Positions 27,362 through 37,278 are shown, numbered from the stretch's first letter. The stretch is DNA of 64,000 nt from Rhizobium bangladeshense (GCF_017357245.1 NZ_CP071612.1:4019501-4083500), one strand, 5' to 3'. The notes: generated by a model not told the origin, from the sequence alone. Translations and numbers: made by a program.

Positions 27362-28552
27362 ATGATGACCGGCAAAACCGCGCCGCGGCGCCTCAGCATT
27401 TTCGGCTCGACTGGGTCGATCGGCCGCAATACCCTCAATGTCGTCGAACATCTGGGCGGGCGCGAGAACTTCGAAATTTCCGTCCTGACGGGCAACGGCA
27501 ATGTGAAGCTGCTCGCCCGACAGGCCAGAGCCTTCGGCGCACGGCTGGCGGTGACGGCGAATGATCGGCATTATGATGCGCTGAAAAACGAACTTTCCGG
27601 CAGCGGCATCACGGTTGCGTCGGGCAAATCCGGCCTTATGGAGGCGGCCGACCGCGAAGCCGACTGGGTGATGGCGGCAATCGTCGGCACCGCCGGTCTC
27701 GCACCGACACTGGCTGCCGCACGCCGTGGCGCCGATATCGCCCTTGCCAACAAGGAATGCCTGGTCTCGGCCGGCGATCTCTTCATCAAGGCGATCCAGG
27801 AAGGCGGCGGCAGGCTGCTTCCCGTCGACAGCGAACATAATGCGATTTTCCAGGTGCTGGAAGAGAACCAGCGCCATGCCGTCGAGCGTGTCATCCTGAC
27901 CGCCTCGGGCGGCCCCTTCCGTACCGCCTCGTTGAAGGAGATGGCCGACGTGACGGTGGAAACCGCGCGCGCCCATCCCAACTGGTCGATGGGCTTGAAG
28001 ATCTCGATCGACAGTGCCTCAATGTTCAATAAGGCGCTGGAGATGATCGAAGCCCGTCACCTTTTTCGGCTGAAGCCCGAGCAGATCGAGGTGATCTTCC
28101 ATCCGCAGTCGATCATTCATTCCATGGTCGGTTATACCGACGGTTCGGTGCTGGCGCAGCTCGGCGCGCCCGATATGCGCACGGCCATCGGTTATGCGCT
28201 GTCTTTTCCGCGCCGGCCTAATCTGCCGGTCGAGCGGCTGGATTTCGCCAGGCTCGCGAGATTGGATTTCGAGGCGCCCGATGAGGTCCGGTTTCCGGCG
28301 CTGCGGCTGGCGCGCCTCGCAATGACGCGAGGCGGCGTTCAGGGCGCGGTTCTGAACGGCGCCAAGGAAGTGGCGCTAGAGGCCTTCATCGAAGGGCGCC
28401 TGTCCTTCCTCGCAATGGCCGAGGTGACGGAGAGGGTTATGGACGATCTGGCCGGTCTGCCGCCGGCTGCCGGCATGGATGAGGTCTTTAGCGCCGACAG
28501 GCAAGCCCGGCAGCGGGCGGCGGAGCTGATGAAGCTTGATCTCGTTGGATAA
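27362..28552 (+). CDS. dxr: 1-deoxy-D-xylulose 5-phosphate reductoisomerase
   Basis: A 396-residue enzyme converting DXP to 2-C-methyl-D-erythritol 4-phosphate with NADPH, the committed step of the MEP isoprenoid pathway. NADPH site FGSTGSIG (residues 14-21), ALANKECLVSAG, PVDSEHNAIFQ (metal/substrate Asp and Glu), LTASGGPFR and HPNWSMGLKISIDSASMFNK are all present. It is not beside uppS-cdsA-rseP-bamA, where many proteobacteria keep it. Confidence 0.96.
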   Translation: MMTGKTAPRRLSIFGSTGSIGRNTLNVVEHLGGRENFEISVLTGNGNVKLLARQARAFGARLAVTANDRHYDALKNELSGSGITVASGKSGLMEAADREADWVMAAIVGTAGLAPTLAAARRGADIALANKECLVSAGDLFIKAIQEGGGRLLPVDSEHNAIFQVLEENQRHAVERVILTASGGPFRTASLKEMADVTVETARAHPNWSMGLKISIDSASMFNKALEMIEARHLFRLKPEQIEVIFHPQSIIHSMVGYTDGSVLAQLGAPDMRTAIGYALSFPRRPNLPVERLDFARLARLDFEAPDEVRFPALRLARLAMTRGGVQGAVLNGAKEVALEAFIEGRLSFLAMAEVTERVMDDLAGLPPAAGMDEVFSADRQARQRAAELMKLDLVG

Positions 28553-28570
28553 GGGCTCGGCCGGCTGCAA

Positions 28571-29656
28571 TCATCGTAGCCGCTTGCCGCCCTCGCCGAA
28601 CAATCGGCAAGTCGACGGCTCGAACTGCAGGCTGATCTGCTCACCGGCCGCAATGCTGGTCGGCGACCGGTGCTCGACGGTGAGCGACTGGCCATCACCG
28701 AGCTGGCAATAGAGAAACTGTGTTCCGCCGAGATATTCCGAAAAATCGACCCTTGCCGTCAGGCTACCTGTGAGCTCGGATGCCACCTGCAGGTGCTCCG
28801 GCCGCAGGCCGAGCGTCACGGCCGCACCGGCCGGCCTGTCTGCCGGTGGCAGGCCGCTTTCGATGCGCCCGCCGGCGACGTCGACCAGGCCGCCTTCGCC
28901 CCATCGGGCGTTCAGGAGATTCATCCTCGGCGAGCCAATAAAGCCCGCGACGAATGTATTGGCGGGATCTTCGTAGATTTCCCGCGGCGTTCCGGCCTGC
29001 TCGACGCGGCCGTCGCGCAGCACGACGATCTTGTCGGCGAGCGTCATCGCCTCAGTCTGATCGTGTGTGACATAGATCATCGTGTTGCCGAGCTCGCGGT
29101 GAAGTCGGGCGATCTCGATGCGCATGGACACGCGCAATTCAGCATCGAGATTGGAGAGCGGCTCGTCGAACAGGAAGACGTCGGGCTTGCGCACGATCGC
29201 CCGGCCGATCGCCACACGCTGGCGCTGGCCGCCGGAAAGCTGCCCTGGCCGCCGGTCGAGCAGGTGGTCGATCTTCAGGATCGCGGAGGCAGCCTTGACG
29301 CGCGTCTCGATCTCGGCGGCATTCGTACGCGCCATCTTCAAGCCGAAGGCCAGGTTGTCGCGCACGCTCATATGCGGATAGAGCGCGTAGGACTGGAAGA
29401 CCATGGCGATGCCGCGCTCGGACGGATCGAGATCGGTGACGAGGCGCCCCTTGATCTCGATCTCGCCGTCGGTGACGTCCTCGAGGCCGGCGATCATGCG
29501 AAGCAGCGTCGATTTTCCGCAGCCGGAAGGACCGACGAAGACGACGAATTCGCCTTCCGCGATTGTCAGGTCGATTCCGTGGACCACGGGCAGACTGCCA
29601 TAGCTTTTCCGCACGTCCTGGAGCACGACGCTCTTGTTACCCATACCGTTCGTCAT
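28571..29656 (-). CDS. Sugar ABC transporter ATPase (UgpC/MsmK type)
   Basis: About 361 residues: Walker A GPSGCGKST, signature LSGGQRQRVAIGRAI, Walker B VFLFDEPLSNLDAELR, H-loop YVTHDQ and a C-terminal TOBE/OB regulatory domain (VTLGLRPEHLQV). It powers the two permeases encoded upstream in the same operon. Several starts are close together (TTG 29662, ATG 29656, ATG 29644); the frame begins within 12 bases of the GH127 stop. Confidence 0.92.
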   Translation of the reverse strand: MTNGMGNKSVVLQDVRKSYGSLPVVHGIDLTIAEGEFVVFVGPSGCGKSTLLRMIAGLEDVTDGEIEIKGRLVTDLDPSERGIAMVFQSYALYPHMSVRDNLAFGLKMARTNAAEIETRVKAASAILKIDHLLDRRPGQLSGGQRQRVAIGRAIVRKPDVFLFDEPLSNLDAELRVSMRIEIARLHRELGNTMIYVTHDQTEAMTLADKIVVLRDGRVEQAGTPREIYEDPANTFVAGFIGSPRMNLLNARWGEGGLVDVAGGRIESGLPPADRPAGAAVTLGLRPEHLQVASELTGSLTARVDFSEYLGGTQFLYCQLGDGQSLTVEHRSPTSIAAGEQISLQFEPSTCRLFGEGGKRLR

Positions 29657-29667
29657 CCCCAAGCGAC

Positions 29668-31590
29668 CTATTTGCCCGACTGGACCCAGACGAGCATCTC
29701 TCCGGGCGCACGATTGTCCCAGAGATGATAGGGCACGAAACGCGCCGTGGCGACCTGCCTTTCGGCCGGCGCCTTGCGATAAAGCGGCGTGCCCCAGCCT
29801 GAGGTTTCCTCGCGCTCAACCTTGAGATCGAGGGCGACAGCATCGTTGAGCTCCCTCAGCACGACGGTTTCGGCGGCCGGGAGTTCGCGGGGCAGGACGA
29901 TGGTGTTGAGATCGTCGCCATTATCCGTTGTTTCGACGCAGTAGACGAGCGGGCCGCGCATCAAGGCGACGCGGCCGGCATCCTGGCGCACTTTCGGATT
30001 GGCATATTGCGGCCGAAGCGCCAGCGGCAGGTAAAGGGCGACGCGGTCGCCGTCCGCCCACTCGCGGTCGATCCTCGCATATCCATCGCGAACATCGGCG
30101 CCGAGGTCGAGCATCGCCCCGTTGACGCTGAGTGTTGCGCCCTCCGCCCAATCCGGAATGCGTAGCGACAGCGCGAATCGGGCAGGCTTTGCCAACCTGG
30201 CAGTGAAGGCGACGGCGCCGTCCCACGGATAATTGGTGGCCTGCTCCAGCTCCACCTCGGCGCCGTTGGCAAGCCTTAGCCGGGCGGTGCTTTCGCCATA
30301 GAGATGCACGGCGATCTCGTCATCGGCAACGGCATACATGTATGAGCCGATCGACGTCACCAGGCGGGCGATATTCGGCGGGCAGCATGGGCAATGGTGC
30401 CATTTCCAGCGATGGTGCTTGCCCGCGCTTTCGAGCGGATTGTCGTAGAAGAAGGTCTTGCCGTCTGTGGAAAGGCCGGGCAGCGCGCCGTTATAGAGCG
30501 CCTGTTCCATGACGTCGGCATAACGCCGGTCCGGCCCGCGCCCGAGCATGCGGCTCGCCCAGAAGACCAGCCCGACTGAGGCGCAGGTCTCCGCATAGGC
30601 CGTATCATTGGGCAGGTCGTAATAGTCGGTAAAACCTTCATTGGATGCGGCCGGGCCGATACCGCCGGTGATGTACATCTGCTTGGTTGTCAGATCGTCC
30701 CAGAGCGTTTCTAGCGCCGCCGTTAGGCTGTCGTCCTTATATTCGGTGGCGATGTCGGCCATGCCGGAATAGAGATACATCGCGCGCACCGCATGGCCGA
30801 CGACCTTCGTCTGTTCGCGCACCGGCAGGTGCGCCTGACCATATTCATAGGTCTTCTGATGGAAGTCGGCAGCGCTGCGGCCGTCGCGAGCAGCCTCGGC
30901 CGTGAAGAAGTGCGGCTCGGTGCCGCGTTCGTCGATGAAGAATTTCGAGAGGTCGAGATATCTATTCTCGCCGGTCACGCGGGCAAGCTTGACCAATGCC
31001 AGTTCGATTTCCTCATGGCCGCAATAGCCGGGGATCTGTCCCTCACCGTGGCCGAAAACCTTGATCATGTAATCGGCGTAACGGCACATGATGTCGAGCA
31101 GCTTGCGCTTGCCAGTCGCCTGATAATAGGCGACCGCGGCTTCCATCAGATGGCCGGCGCAATAGAGCTCGTGATGGTCGCGCAGGTTGGTCCAGCGGCG
31201 GGATGGCTCGACGCGCTGGAACCAGGCATTCAGATAGCCGTCCTTGTCCTGCATCTTCTCATACATGTCGATGATCTCGTCGGCGCGCGCCTCGAGCTGC
31301 GGGTTGGGCCGGCGATAGAGCGAATAGGCGATCGTCTCGATCGACTTGCCGAGGTCGGAATCCCAGAACATCTGCGTCGTCCCTCCCCATGGCTGAATGG
31401 GAATGACGATGCCCGGGCTCGGCTGGCTGACGTCGATCGCCTTGAGCATGCCGGCCTCGACGCAGCGGTCGAGCAGGGTCTCGGCGGTGGAATTGCAGAC
31501 TGCATCCTGCCATTTGCCCCAGAAGCCGCCGAGCTCGACATCGGGAACGGCGACGGGACGAAACTGGCGGTCGTTGCTTGATTTGGTCAT
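29668..31590 (-). CDS. GH127 beta-L-arabinofuranosidase (DUF1680)
   Basis: A 640-residue glycoside hydrolase of family 127 with the (alpha/alpha)6 barrel pattern. The Zn-Cys site is intact: E334 and C336 (AYAETCASVG) and C402, C403 (HHCPCCPPN), where a Cys acts as nucleophile in the characterised Bifidobacterium enzyme. Other signatures are DGYLNAWFQ, HELYCAGHLMEAAVAYY and ITGGIG. There is no signal peptide, so sugars are cleaved after import by the ABC system of the same operon. The exact substrate (beta-L-arabinofuranosides of plant glycoproteins is the family norm) is inference. Confidence 0.9.
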   Translation of the reverse strand: MTKSSNDRQFRPVAVPDVELGGFWGKWQDAVCNSTAETLLDRCVEAGMLKAIDVSQPSPGIVIPIQPWGGTTQMFWDSDLGKSIETIAYSLYRRPNPQLEARADEIIDMYEKMQDKDGYLNAWFQRVEPSRRWTNLRDHHELYCAGHLMEAAVAYYQATGKRKLLDIMCRYADYMIKVFGHGEGQIPGYCGHEEIELALVKLARVTGENRYLDLSKFFIDERGTEPHFFTAEAARDGRSAADFHQKTYEYGQAHLPVREQTKVVGHAVRAMYLYSGMADIATEYKDDSLTAALETLWDDLTTKQMYITGGIGPAASNEGFTDYYDLPNDTAYAETCASVGLVFWASRMLGRGPDRRYADVMEQALYNGALPGLSTDGKTFFYDNPLESAGKHHRWKWHHCPCCPPNIARLVTSIGSYMYAVADDEIAVHLYGESTARLRLANGAEVELEQATNYPWDGAVAFTARLAKPARFALSLRIPDWAEGATLSVNGAMLDLGADVRDGYARIDREWADGDRVALYLPLALRPQYANPKVRQDAGRVALMRGPLVYCVETTDNGDDLNTIVLPRELPAAETVVLRELNDAVALDLKVEREETSGWGTPLYRKAPAERQVATARFVPYHLWDNRAPGEMLVWVQSGK

Positions 31591-31609
31591 GGGCTCTACC
31601 TTCTTGGGA

Positions 31610-32473
31610 TCATTTCACCGCGCCGGCCATCAGACCGCGCATGTAGTAGCGTTGCAGCAGCAGGAAGACGATCAGGCAGGGGATCGTCATGACGACGACG
31701 CCAGCCTGGACCGCTCCCCAGTTAATGGCGCCGAGCCGCCCGGCACGAACCGCCGTCATCAGCACCGGCAAGGTGTATTTCTCATTGCTGGAAAGCAGCA
31801 CGAGCGCGGCGAGAAACTCGTTCCAGGCATTGAGGAAGGCAAAGATCGCCACCGTCGCGACACCGGGAAGCACCAGCGGCAGCAGAACACGCGCCAAGAG
31901 CCTCAGATCGCGCGCGCCGTCGATCCGGGCGGCCTCTTCGATTTCCTTCGGCACGGCGTCGAAGGCGTTGCGCATCATGAAGACGGAGAAAGGCAGCTGC
32001 AGCGTCACATAGACGAGCGTCAGCCCGAGCAGCGAATTGTTGAGACCGAGTTTTGCCAGGATGATGAAGAGCGGCGTCAGTATCGACTGGAATGGGATCA
32101 TCAGCGTGGCGATGATCAGCACGAAGAGCACATTCTTCATCGGGAAGCGGTAACGCGAAAACCCGTAGCCGGCGAGCAGGCTGACGAGAACGGTGAGCAC
32201 CACCGTGGCGACCGAAACGAATAGCGAATTGATCATGTGCCGCCAGATGCCGGCGCCGAACGTATCGAGCAGCGCATAGGCATCGAAGCTGACGCCGGAT
32301 GTCGGCCATGGCGGCAAGGGCGGCAGGCTGGATTCGGTGCCCGGCCGGAAGGAGGCGAGAAGCGTGATCACGAAGGGGGCGAGAAAGAAGACCGAGATCG
32401 CGATGCCTGTGAGATGATAGGCCGACTTCGTACGGATGGCCTTGCGCGCGTGGCGCTCCCTTGACGTGCTCAT
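31610..32473 (-). CDS. Sugar ABC transporter permease (MalG type)
   Basis: A 287-residue inner-membrane permease with six helices; the EAA loop reads EIEEAARIDGARDLRLLARVLLPLVLPG. An N-terminal FFLAPFVITLLASFRPGTE and the end QRYYMRGLMAGAVK are typical of MalG/UgpE proteins. It overlaps the other permease gene by four bases. Confidence 0.93.
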   Translation of the reverse strand: MSTSRERHARKAIRTKSAYHLTGIAISVFFLAPFVITLLASFRPGTESSLPPLPPWPTSGVSFDAYALLDTFGAGIWRHMINSLFVSVATVVLTVLVSLLAGYGFSRYRFPMKNVLFVLIIATLMIPFQSILTPLFIILAKLGLNNSLLGLTLVYVTLQLPFSVFMMRNAFDAVPKEIEEAARIDGARDLRLLARVLLPLVLPGVATVAIFAFLNAWNEFLAALVLLSSNEKYTLPVLMTAVRAGRLGAINWGAVQAGVVVMTIPCLIVFLLLQRYYMRGLMAGAVK

Positions 32474-33402
32474 GGGCGCTCCTCCCCGACGCGAAGCAGC
32501 CAGAGCTGCACGATGCTGATGGCGACCAGGATGGCGAGAAGCGCGATCGAGAGCGCTGCACCATAACCGAGGTTGAACGACACGAAGGACTGGTTGAAGA
32601 TGTAATAGACCACCGAGATCATCTTGTTCTGCGGGCCACCCGCCGTCATGATGTAGAACTGGTCGAAAGCCAGGATCGAGCCGGTGACGGAGACGATCAG
32701 CGCCAGCGCGATCGTCTTGCGCATCAGCGGCAGCGTCAGATGCCTGAAACGCTGCCAGCGGCCGGCGCCGTCGATGCGGGCGGCCTCCGTCAGCTCGGAC
32801 GGAATGGCCTGTAGCCCGGTCAGTAGAATGATCATGGTGAAGCCGGCGATCTTCCAGACGACCATCACCACGACAGTCAGGAAGGCGGTGTCGAAAGTCG
32901 CAAGCAGGTTGGGGCTCTTTTCCAGAAGACCGAGCGCTTTCAAGGCCGGGCCGATGAAGCCGCTATCGACATTGGCGAGCCAGACCCACAGCAGCGAGGC
33001 TGTGGCAAGGCCGACGACGACGGGCAGGAAGATGATCGTACGATAGGTGCCGACGAACTGACGTTCCTTCTCGACGAAGATTGCCAGCGGAAAGGCAACG
33101 GCGAAGATCGCGATGGTGACGATCACGGTATAATAGGCCGTGAAATTCAGCGCCGCCATGAAGCGGGTGTCGTTGACCATGCGGAAATAGTTGTTGAAGC
33201 CGATCCAGCGCGATGCCCCCATCAGCGGCCAGTTGTGAAGGCTCATCCATCCCGTAAAGAGAACCGGCATGACGAAGAAGACGATGACCAGCGCCATGGC
33301 CGGCGCGATGTAGAGAGGGCCGCGCCAGTTCGATCTGCGCCGCCGCTTTCGCCGAGGCAATAGGGTATTCGAACCGGGACCGGTCATCGAAACGCTCCGC
33401 AT
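32470..33402 (-). CDS. Sugar ABC transporter permease (MalF/UgpA type)
   Basis: A 310-residue permease with a very basic N-terminus (RRKRRRRSNWRG), six helices and EAA loop ELTEAARIDGAGRWQRFRHLTLPLM. It heterodimerises with the MalG-type subunit. Initiation may be at 33402 or five codons later. Confidence 0.93.
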   Translation of the reverse strand: MRSVSMTGPGSNTLLPRRKRRRRSNWRGPLYIAPAMALVIVFFVMPVLFTGWMSLHNWPLMGASRWIGFNNYFRMVNDTRFMAALNFTAYYTVIVTIAIFAVAFPLAIFVEKERQFVGTYRTIIFLPVVVGLATASLLWVWLANVDSGFIGPALKALGLLEKSPNLLATFDTAFLTVVVMVVWKIAGFTMIILLTGLQAIPSELTEAARIDGAGRWQRFRHLTLPLMRKTIALALIVSVTGSILAFDQFYIMTAGGPQNKMISVVYYIFNQSFVSFNLGYGAALSIALLAILVAISIVQLWLLRVGEERP

Positions 33403-33460
33403 CTGTCAATGAAGTTGGCCGGGAAGCTGCCACCGCTCCCCGGCCGCGGCCTTGGGAGAG

Positions 33461-34699
33461 TTATTGGCCGCTGTCGATGATCGACTGCATTTCCGACTGG
33501 GCGCTCGAGAACGCACCGTCGACGTCGTCGCCGAAGATCGCGGCGTTGGTGAACGTCGCCCATGGGCCGTTGGCGCTGTTGATCAGGTCGTTGAACTGAA
33601 GCGTATAGGGCGTCTTGGCCACACTGATCGCGTTGAGGCCAACCTGCATGCGTGGATCGAGGCCCTCGAGCACCTTATCGGCGATATCGCCGCGCGTCGG
33701 CAGGCTACCATATTTAGCCATGACCTTCTGCCCGTCTTCCGAATAGATATAGCCGAGGAAGTCCTTTACCGCATCAATCTTCTTCGTGCCCTTGGTGATG
33801 ACGAAGTTGTCGCCGCCGGCAAAGGAGGACGGCTTGCCGTCGACCCCGGGGATGAGGGTCACGCCGAAATTGATCTCGGGATGCTGGGTCACCAGTGTGC
33901 CGATGGCGAAGGCGCCGAGGCTTTGCTGGCCGATCTTGCCATTTGTGAAAGTCAGGAAGTTCGTGCCGTTGTCGCTGGCCGCACCCGCGGGTACAAGGTC
34001 CTTCTTGACCATGTTGCGGTAGATGTCGACGGCCTTGCGCATCTGAGGCGTATCGAGCGTCGCCGTCTTGCTGTCGGCCGAGAGAATATCGGCGCCCGCA
34101 CCCCAGACGAGCGGCGTGAAGGTGAAGATCATGCAGCCGCCGCAGCCGCCGCCGGAGAAATAGAAACCGTATGTGTCTTCACCCAATGCCCTTATCCTCT
34201 CCGCATTGGCGGTGATTTCGTCCCAGCTCACCGGCGCCTTTTCCGGGTCGAGACCGGCCTTCTTGTAGAGATCCTTGTTCCAGGCGAAGACCGAGGTCTC
34301 GACCGAAAGCGGCAGGCCGTAAATCTTGTCCTCGTATGTGCCGAGGCGGACATGCGATGGCGAAAGCGAGTTGAAATAGGGCAGCGACTTCGCCCAGTCC
34401 GTCAGGTCTTCCAACTGCCCGGCGGCGGCAAAGGCAGGGTTATAGATGAGATCCATCGAAAGCGCGTCGGGCGCCTGTCCGCCGGCAATCGCCGTCGCAT
34501 ATTTCTGCACCAGCTCGGAGAACGGCACTTCGGTCATCACGACCTTGTTCTCATGGCTCGAATTATAGGCCTCGACAACCTTCTTGAAGGCGTCGCCGAT
34601 CCCCGAGCGAACCCACATTTCGACGTTCTCGGCGGCCGATGCAGCCGACACCAGGCACAAGGTAGCGATGCCGGTAGCCGCCAGTAGACGCTTGATCAT
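33461..34699 (-). CDS. Sugar ABC transporter substrate-binding protein
   Basis: A 412-residue periplasmic binding protein (family 1 extracellular SBP). Signal MIKRLLAATGIATLCLVSAASA; mature part begins AENVEMWVRSG. ALSMDLIYNPAFAAAGQLEDLTDW, YGLPLSVETSVFAWNKDLYKKAGLDP and FAGGDNFVITKGTKK are usual. An unusual GGGCGGC cysteine pair lies mid-protein. The ATG at 34699 has GGGAGGAA just upstream and begins the signal peptide; the longer frame to 34723 is unlikely. Confidence 0.93.
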   Translation of the reverse strand: MIKRLLAATGIATLCLVSAASAAENVEMWVRSGIGDAFKKVVEAYNSSHENKVVMTEVPFSELVQKYATAIAGGQAPDALSMDLIYNPAFAAAGQLEDLTDWAKSLPYFNSLSPSHVRLGTYEDKIYGLPLSVETSVFAWNKDLYKKAGLDPEKAPVSWDEITANAERIRALGEDTYGFYFSGGGCGGCMIFTFTPLVWGAGADILSADSKTATLDTPQMRKAVDIYRNMVKKDLVPAGAASDNGTNFLTFTNGKIGQQSLGAFAIGTLVTQHPEINFGVTLIPGVDGKPSSFAGGDNFVITKGTKKIDAVKDFLGYIYSEDGQKVMAKYGSLPTRGDIADKVLEGLDPRMQVGLNAISVAKTPYTLQFNDLINSANGPWATFTNAAIFGDDVDGAFSSAQSEMQSIIDSGQ

Positions 34700-34753
34700 G
34701 ACATTCCTCCCAATATGGCGCATCTCCTCGCGCCTTTGCTCATTTCCCTGATT

Positions 34754-35776
34754 TCATTCCTCGGGAGCCTTGCCCCCGCATGACTGCCGGATGATCAGCC
34801 GGCAGGGCAATTTCCTCACTCCCGGCTCGACAGGCCGTCCTTCCGCAAGCGCGAGCACCGTCAATCCGGCCTGCCGCCCGAGCTCCTTCAACTCCATATC
34901 AACCGTCGTCAGCGGCGGCCGTGTCTGGGCCGCGACAATCTCCCAATTGTCGAAGCCGATCACCGAGACGTCCTGCGGCACCTTGACGCCGCGCTCGCGC
35001 AACGCATCCGTGGCACCCCGGGCGATCTGGTCGTTGCCGCAGAAGAGCGCATCCGGTTTTTCTCCGGGTCTCTCCCAAAGCTGCTCCACCGCCTCATGGC
35101 CCCAGCTTTCAGACCAGACGCCATAGAGCACCGGCTCGCGGTGGCCGGCCACCTGATGATAGGCGCCGGCCCGCTCCCGCACCGAAAAGAAGTCCTTCGG
35201 CCCGGTGATATGCGCAATCCGCCGCCGCCCGATCTTTGCGAGCCACTGGACTGCAAGCCTCGCACCTTGTTCGTCATCCGAACGAAACGTAACGCTGTTC
35301 TGCGTCCCCTCCGTGAAGGCGTAGACGACAGGCACGTGCAAATTCGACAGGTCGACAGGCAGACGCCTGTCCAGCCGCTTGCCGGTCGCGATAATGCCGT
35401 CCACCTGCTTGTCCAGCATCGCGTCCACATGGATCTGGGCGAGCGCCGGATCGTCCTCAATGGCGCAGAGGAAAACCGAAACGCCGTGATCGACCAGAGC
35501 GTCCGAAATGCCGGCCATTACAGGCAGCGTAAAACGGCCGTAAGTATCATTCGTCAGCAGTCCGATGGTGAAGCTGCGTTTGCTGAGAAGACCCCTCGCC
35601 AGCGCATTCGGCCGATATCCGATTTCACCGGCAATCCGCTTCACCCGCTCGCGCGTTTCCGCTCCCATACGGCCGGTGTCGTTGAGCGCCTTCGACGCCG
35701 TCGAAATGCTCACCCCGGCAGCAGACGCCACCTCGTGGATGGTGATCCTGCCCCTTTTTCCTCCCGATATGTTCAG
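34754..35776 (-). CDS. LacI-family regulator of the GH127 operon
   Basis: About 340 residues from the chosen start. The helix-turn-helix is ITIHEVASAAGVSISTASKALNDTGRM, with hinge RPNALARGL, then a periplasmic-binding-like effector domain ending LPCRLIIRQSC. The frame is open to an ATG at 35854, but that start would place a palindrome and a TTGACA promoter inside the coding region and give an over-long protein. A CTG at 35776 with AGGAGG six bases upstream fits better; no ATG, GTG or TTG lies between it and the helix-turn-helix. First gene of the operon; probably autoregulated. Confidence 0.85.
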   Translation of the reverse strand: MNISGGKRGRITIHEVASAAGVSISTASKALNDTGRMGAETRERVKRIAGEIGYRPNALARGLLSKRSFTIGLLTNDTYGRFTLPVMAGISDALVDHGVSVFLCAIEDDPALAQIHVDAMLDKQVDGIIATGKRLDRRLPVDLSNLHVPVVYAFTEGTQNSVTFRSDDEQGARLAVQWLAKIGRRRIAHITGPKDFFSVRERAGAYHQVAGHREPVLYGVWSESWGHEAVEQLWERPGEKPDALFCGNDQIARGATDALRERGVKVPQDVSVIGFDNWEIVAAQTRPPLTTVDMELKELGRQAGLTVLALAEGRPVEPGVRKLPCRLIIRQSCGGKAPEE

Positions 35777-35799
35777 ACCTTCCTCCTTCCGAAGTGGCC

Positions 35800-35849
35800 T
35801 GAGAAAAGCTTTTACCAATCCAACTGTCAAGTGAGAAAAGGTTTTCTCA
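35800..35849 (-). promoter_or_regulatory. Promoter with two LacI-type operators
   Basis: Reading leftward: a perfect 18-bp palindrome TGAGAAAA-CC-TTTTCTCA (35832-35849), a TTGACA -35 (35825-35830), then 17 bases on TTTTCT as -10 (35802-35807). The -10 overlaps a second, partly matching dyad (35800-35817; TGAGAAAA-GC-TTTTACCA on the + strand). The two dyad centres are 32 bases apart, three helical turns, so a repressor could hold both on the same face. Confidence 0.65.
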
Positions 35850-36001
35850 TCCAAATCGAAAAGCCATGATGGAAAGACGATGCTCGGGTGAAAGTAAGTG
35901 CAACCGGAACCAATGGGTCTTCGAGACAGAGGGCATGTTCCAATGCACCAGCACCGGATGACACTGTTCAGGCAGTGAGAGGTTTAGGGCGCAAAACAAT
36001 C

Positions 36002-36032
36002 CGGCCAGAACCTCCGACGGAGATTCTGGCCG
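36002..36032 (-). terminator. Intrinsic terminator after hemA
   Basis: A 14-position stem (CGGCCAGAA-C-CTCC with GGAG-A-TTCTGGCCG, one mismatch) and loop GAC; leftward it is followed by GATTGTTTTG. It lies about 30 bases beyond the hemA stop. Confidence 0.75.
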
Positions 36033-36060
36033 CGATTCGAACCACGCGATGTTAAAAGTT

Positions 36061-37278
36061 TCAGGCCACGTGCCTAGCCAGCGCGCAGCGCGACCAGAGC
36101 GAATGCAGGGCGTCGACGAGATGGGCGATGTCGGCGTCGGAGTGCAACGGCGTCGGGGTGATGCGCAGCCGCTCGGTCTTCTTCGGCACGGTGGGGTAGT
36201 TGATCGGCTGGACGTAGACGCCGCAATTGTCGAGCAGCAGGTCGGAGATCCACTTGCACTTGGCCGCATCGCCGACCAGCACCGGCACGATATGGCTGGG
36301 ATTGTGCATATGCGGAATGCCACGCTGGTCGAGCAGCGAGCGCAGCCTGCGCACCCGGTCCTGATGGCGGGCGCGCTCGAACTGGCTGACCTTCAGATGC
36401 TGGATCGAGGCGACCGCACCGGCGGCCAATGCCGGCGGCAGCGCCGTGGTGAAGATGAAGCCGGAGGCGAAGGAGCGGATGAAATCGCACAGCGCCGCGG
36501 AAGCAGCGATATAGCCGCCCATCACGCCGAAGGCCTTGCCGAGCGTGCCCTCGATGACAGTCAGCCGGTCCATCAGCCCCTCGCGCTCGGCAATGCCGCC
36601 GCCGCGCGCGCCGTACATGCCGACCGCATGCACCTCGTCGAGATAGGTCATCGCGCCGTATTTGTCGGCCAGATCGCAGATCTCCCGGATCGGGGCGATG
36701 TCGCCGTCCATCGAATAGACGCTCTCGAAGGCGATCAGCTTCGGCGCCTTCGGATCGGCGGCCGCAAGCTTGGCTTCGAGATCGGCGACGTCATTGTGCT
36801 TCCAGATCACCTTGTCGCATTTGGCATGACGGATGCCCTCGATCATCGAGGCATGGTTGAGCGCATCGGAGAAGATGATCAGGCCGGGAATTTTCGCGCC
36901 GAGCGTGCCGAGTGCGGCCCAGTTGGAGACATAGCCGGAGGTGAAGATCAGTGCTGCTTCCTTGCCGTGCAGATCGGCAAGCTCCCGCTCGAGCAGGACG
37001 TGGTAATGGTTGGTGCCAGAGATATTCCGGGTGCCTCCCGCACCCGCGCCACAGTGGTCGATGGCGCTCTTCATCGCCTCGATCACCTTCGGGTTCTGGC
37101 CCATGCCGAGATAGTCGTTGGAGCACCAGACCGTGACTTCCTGCTCGCCATTCGCGGTATGGCGCGTCGCGCGCGGAAAGTTGCCGCGGTGACGTTCGAG
37201 ATCGGCAAAAACGCGGTAGCGGCCCTCGGCATGAAGCCCGTCCAGCTCGTTTTTGAAATACGCTTCGAAATCCATCAT
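36061..37278 (-). CDS. hemA: 5-aminolevulinate synthase
   Basis: A 405-residue PLP enzyme condensing glycine and succinyl-CoA to ALA, the C4 (Shemin) route of alphaproteobacteria. [22 protein letters not shown] is the family start; [39 protein letters not shown] and the Schiff-base lysine K248 in [14 protein letters not shown] are all there. The start at 37278 has a TGGAG site; the frame is open upstream but not conserved. The leader has a notable hairpin (see findings). Confidence 0.97.
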   Translation of the reverse strand: MMDFEAYFKNELDGLHAEGRYRVFADLERHRGNFPRATRHTANGEQEVTVWCSNDYLGMGQNPKVIEAMKSAIDHCGAGAGGTRNISGTNHYHVLLERELADLHGKEAALIFTSGYVSNWAALGTLGAKIPGLIIFSDALNHASMIEGIRHAKCDKVIWKHNDVADLEAKLAAADPKAPKLIAFESVYSMDGDIAPIREICDLADKYGAMTYLDEVHAVGMYGARGGGIAEREGLMDRLTVIEGTLGKAFGVMGGYIAASAALCDFIRSFASGFIFTTALPPALAAGAVASIQHLKVSQFERARHQDRVRRLRSLLDQRGIPHMHNPSHIVPVLVGDAAKCKWISDLLLDNCGVYVQPINYPTVPKKTERLRITPTPLHSDADIAHLVDALHSLWSRCALARHVA

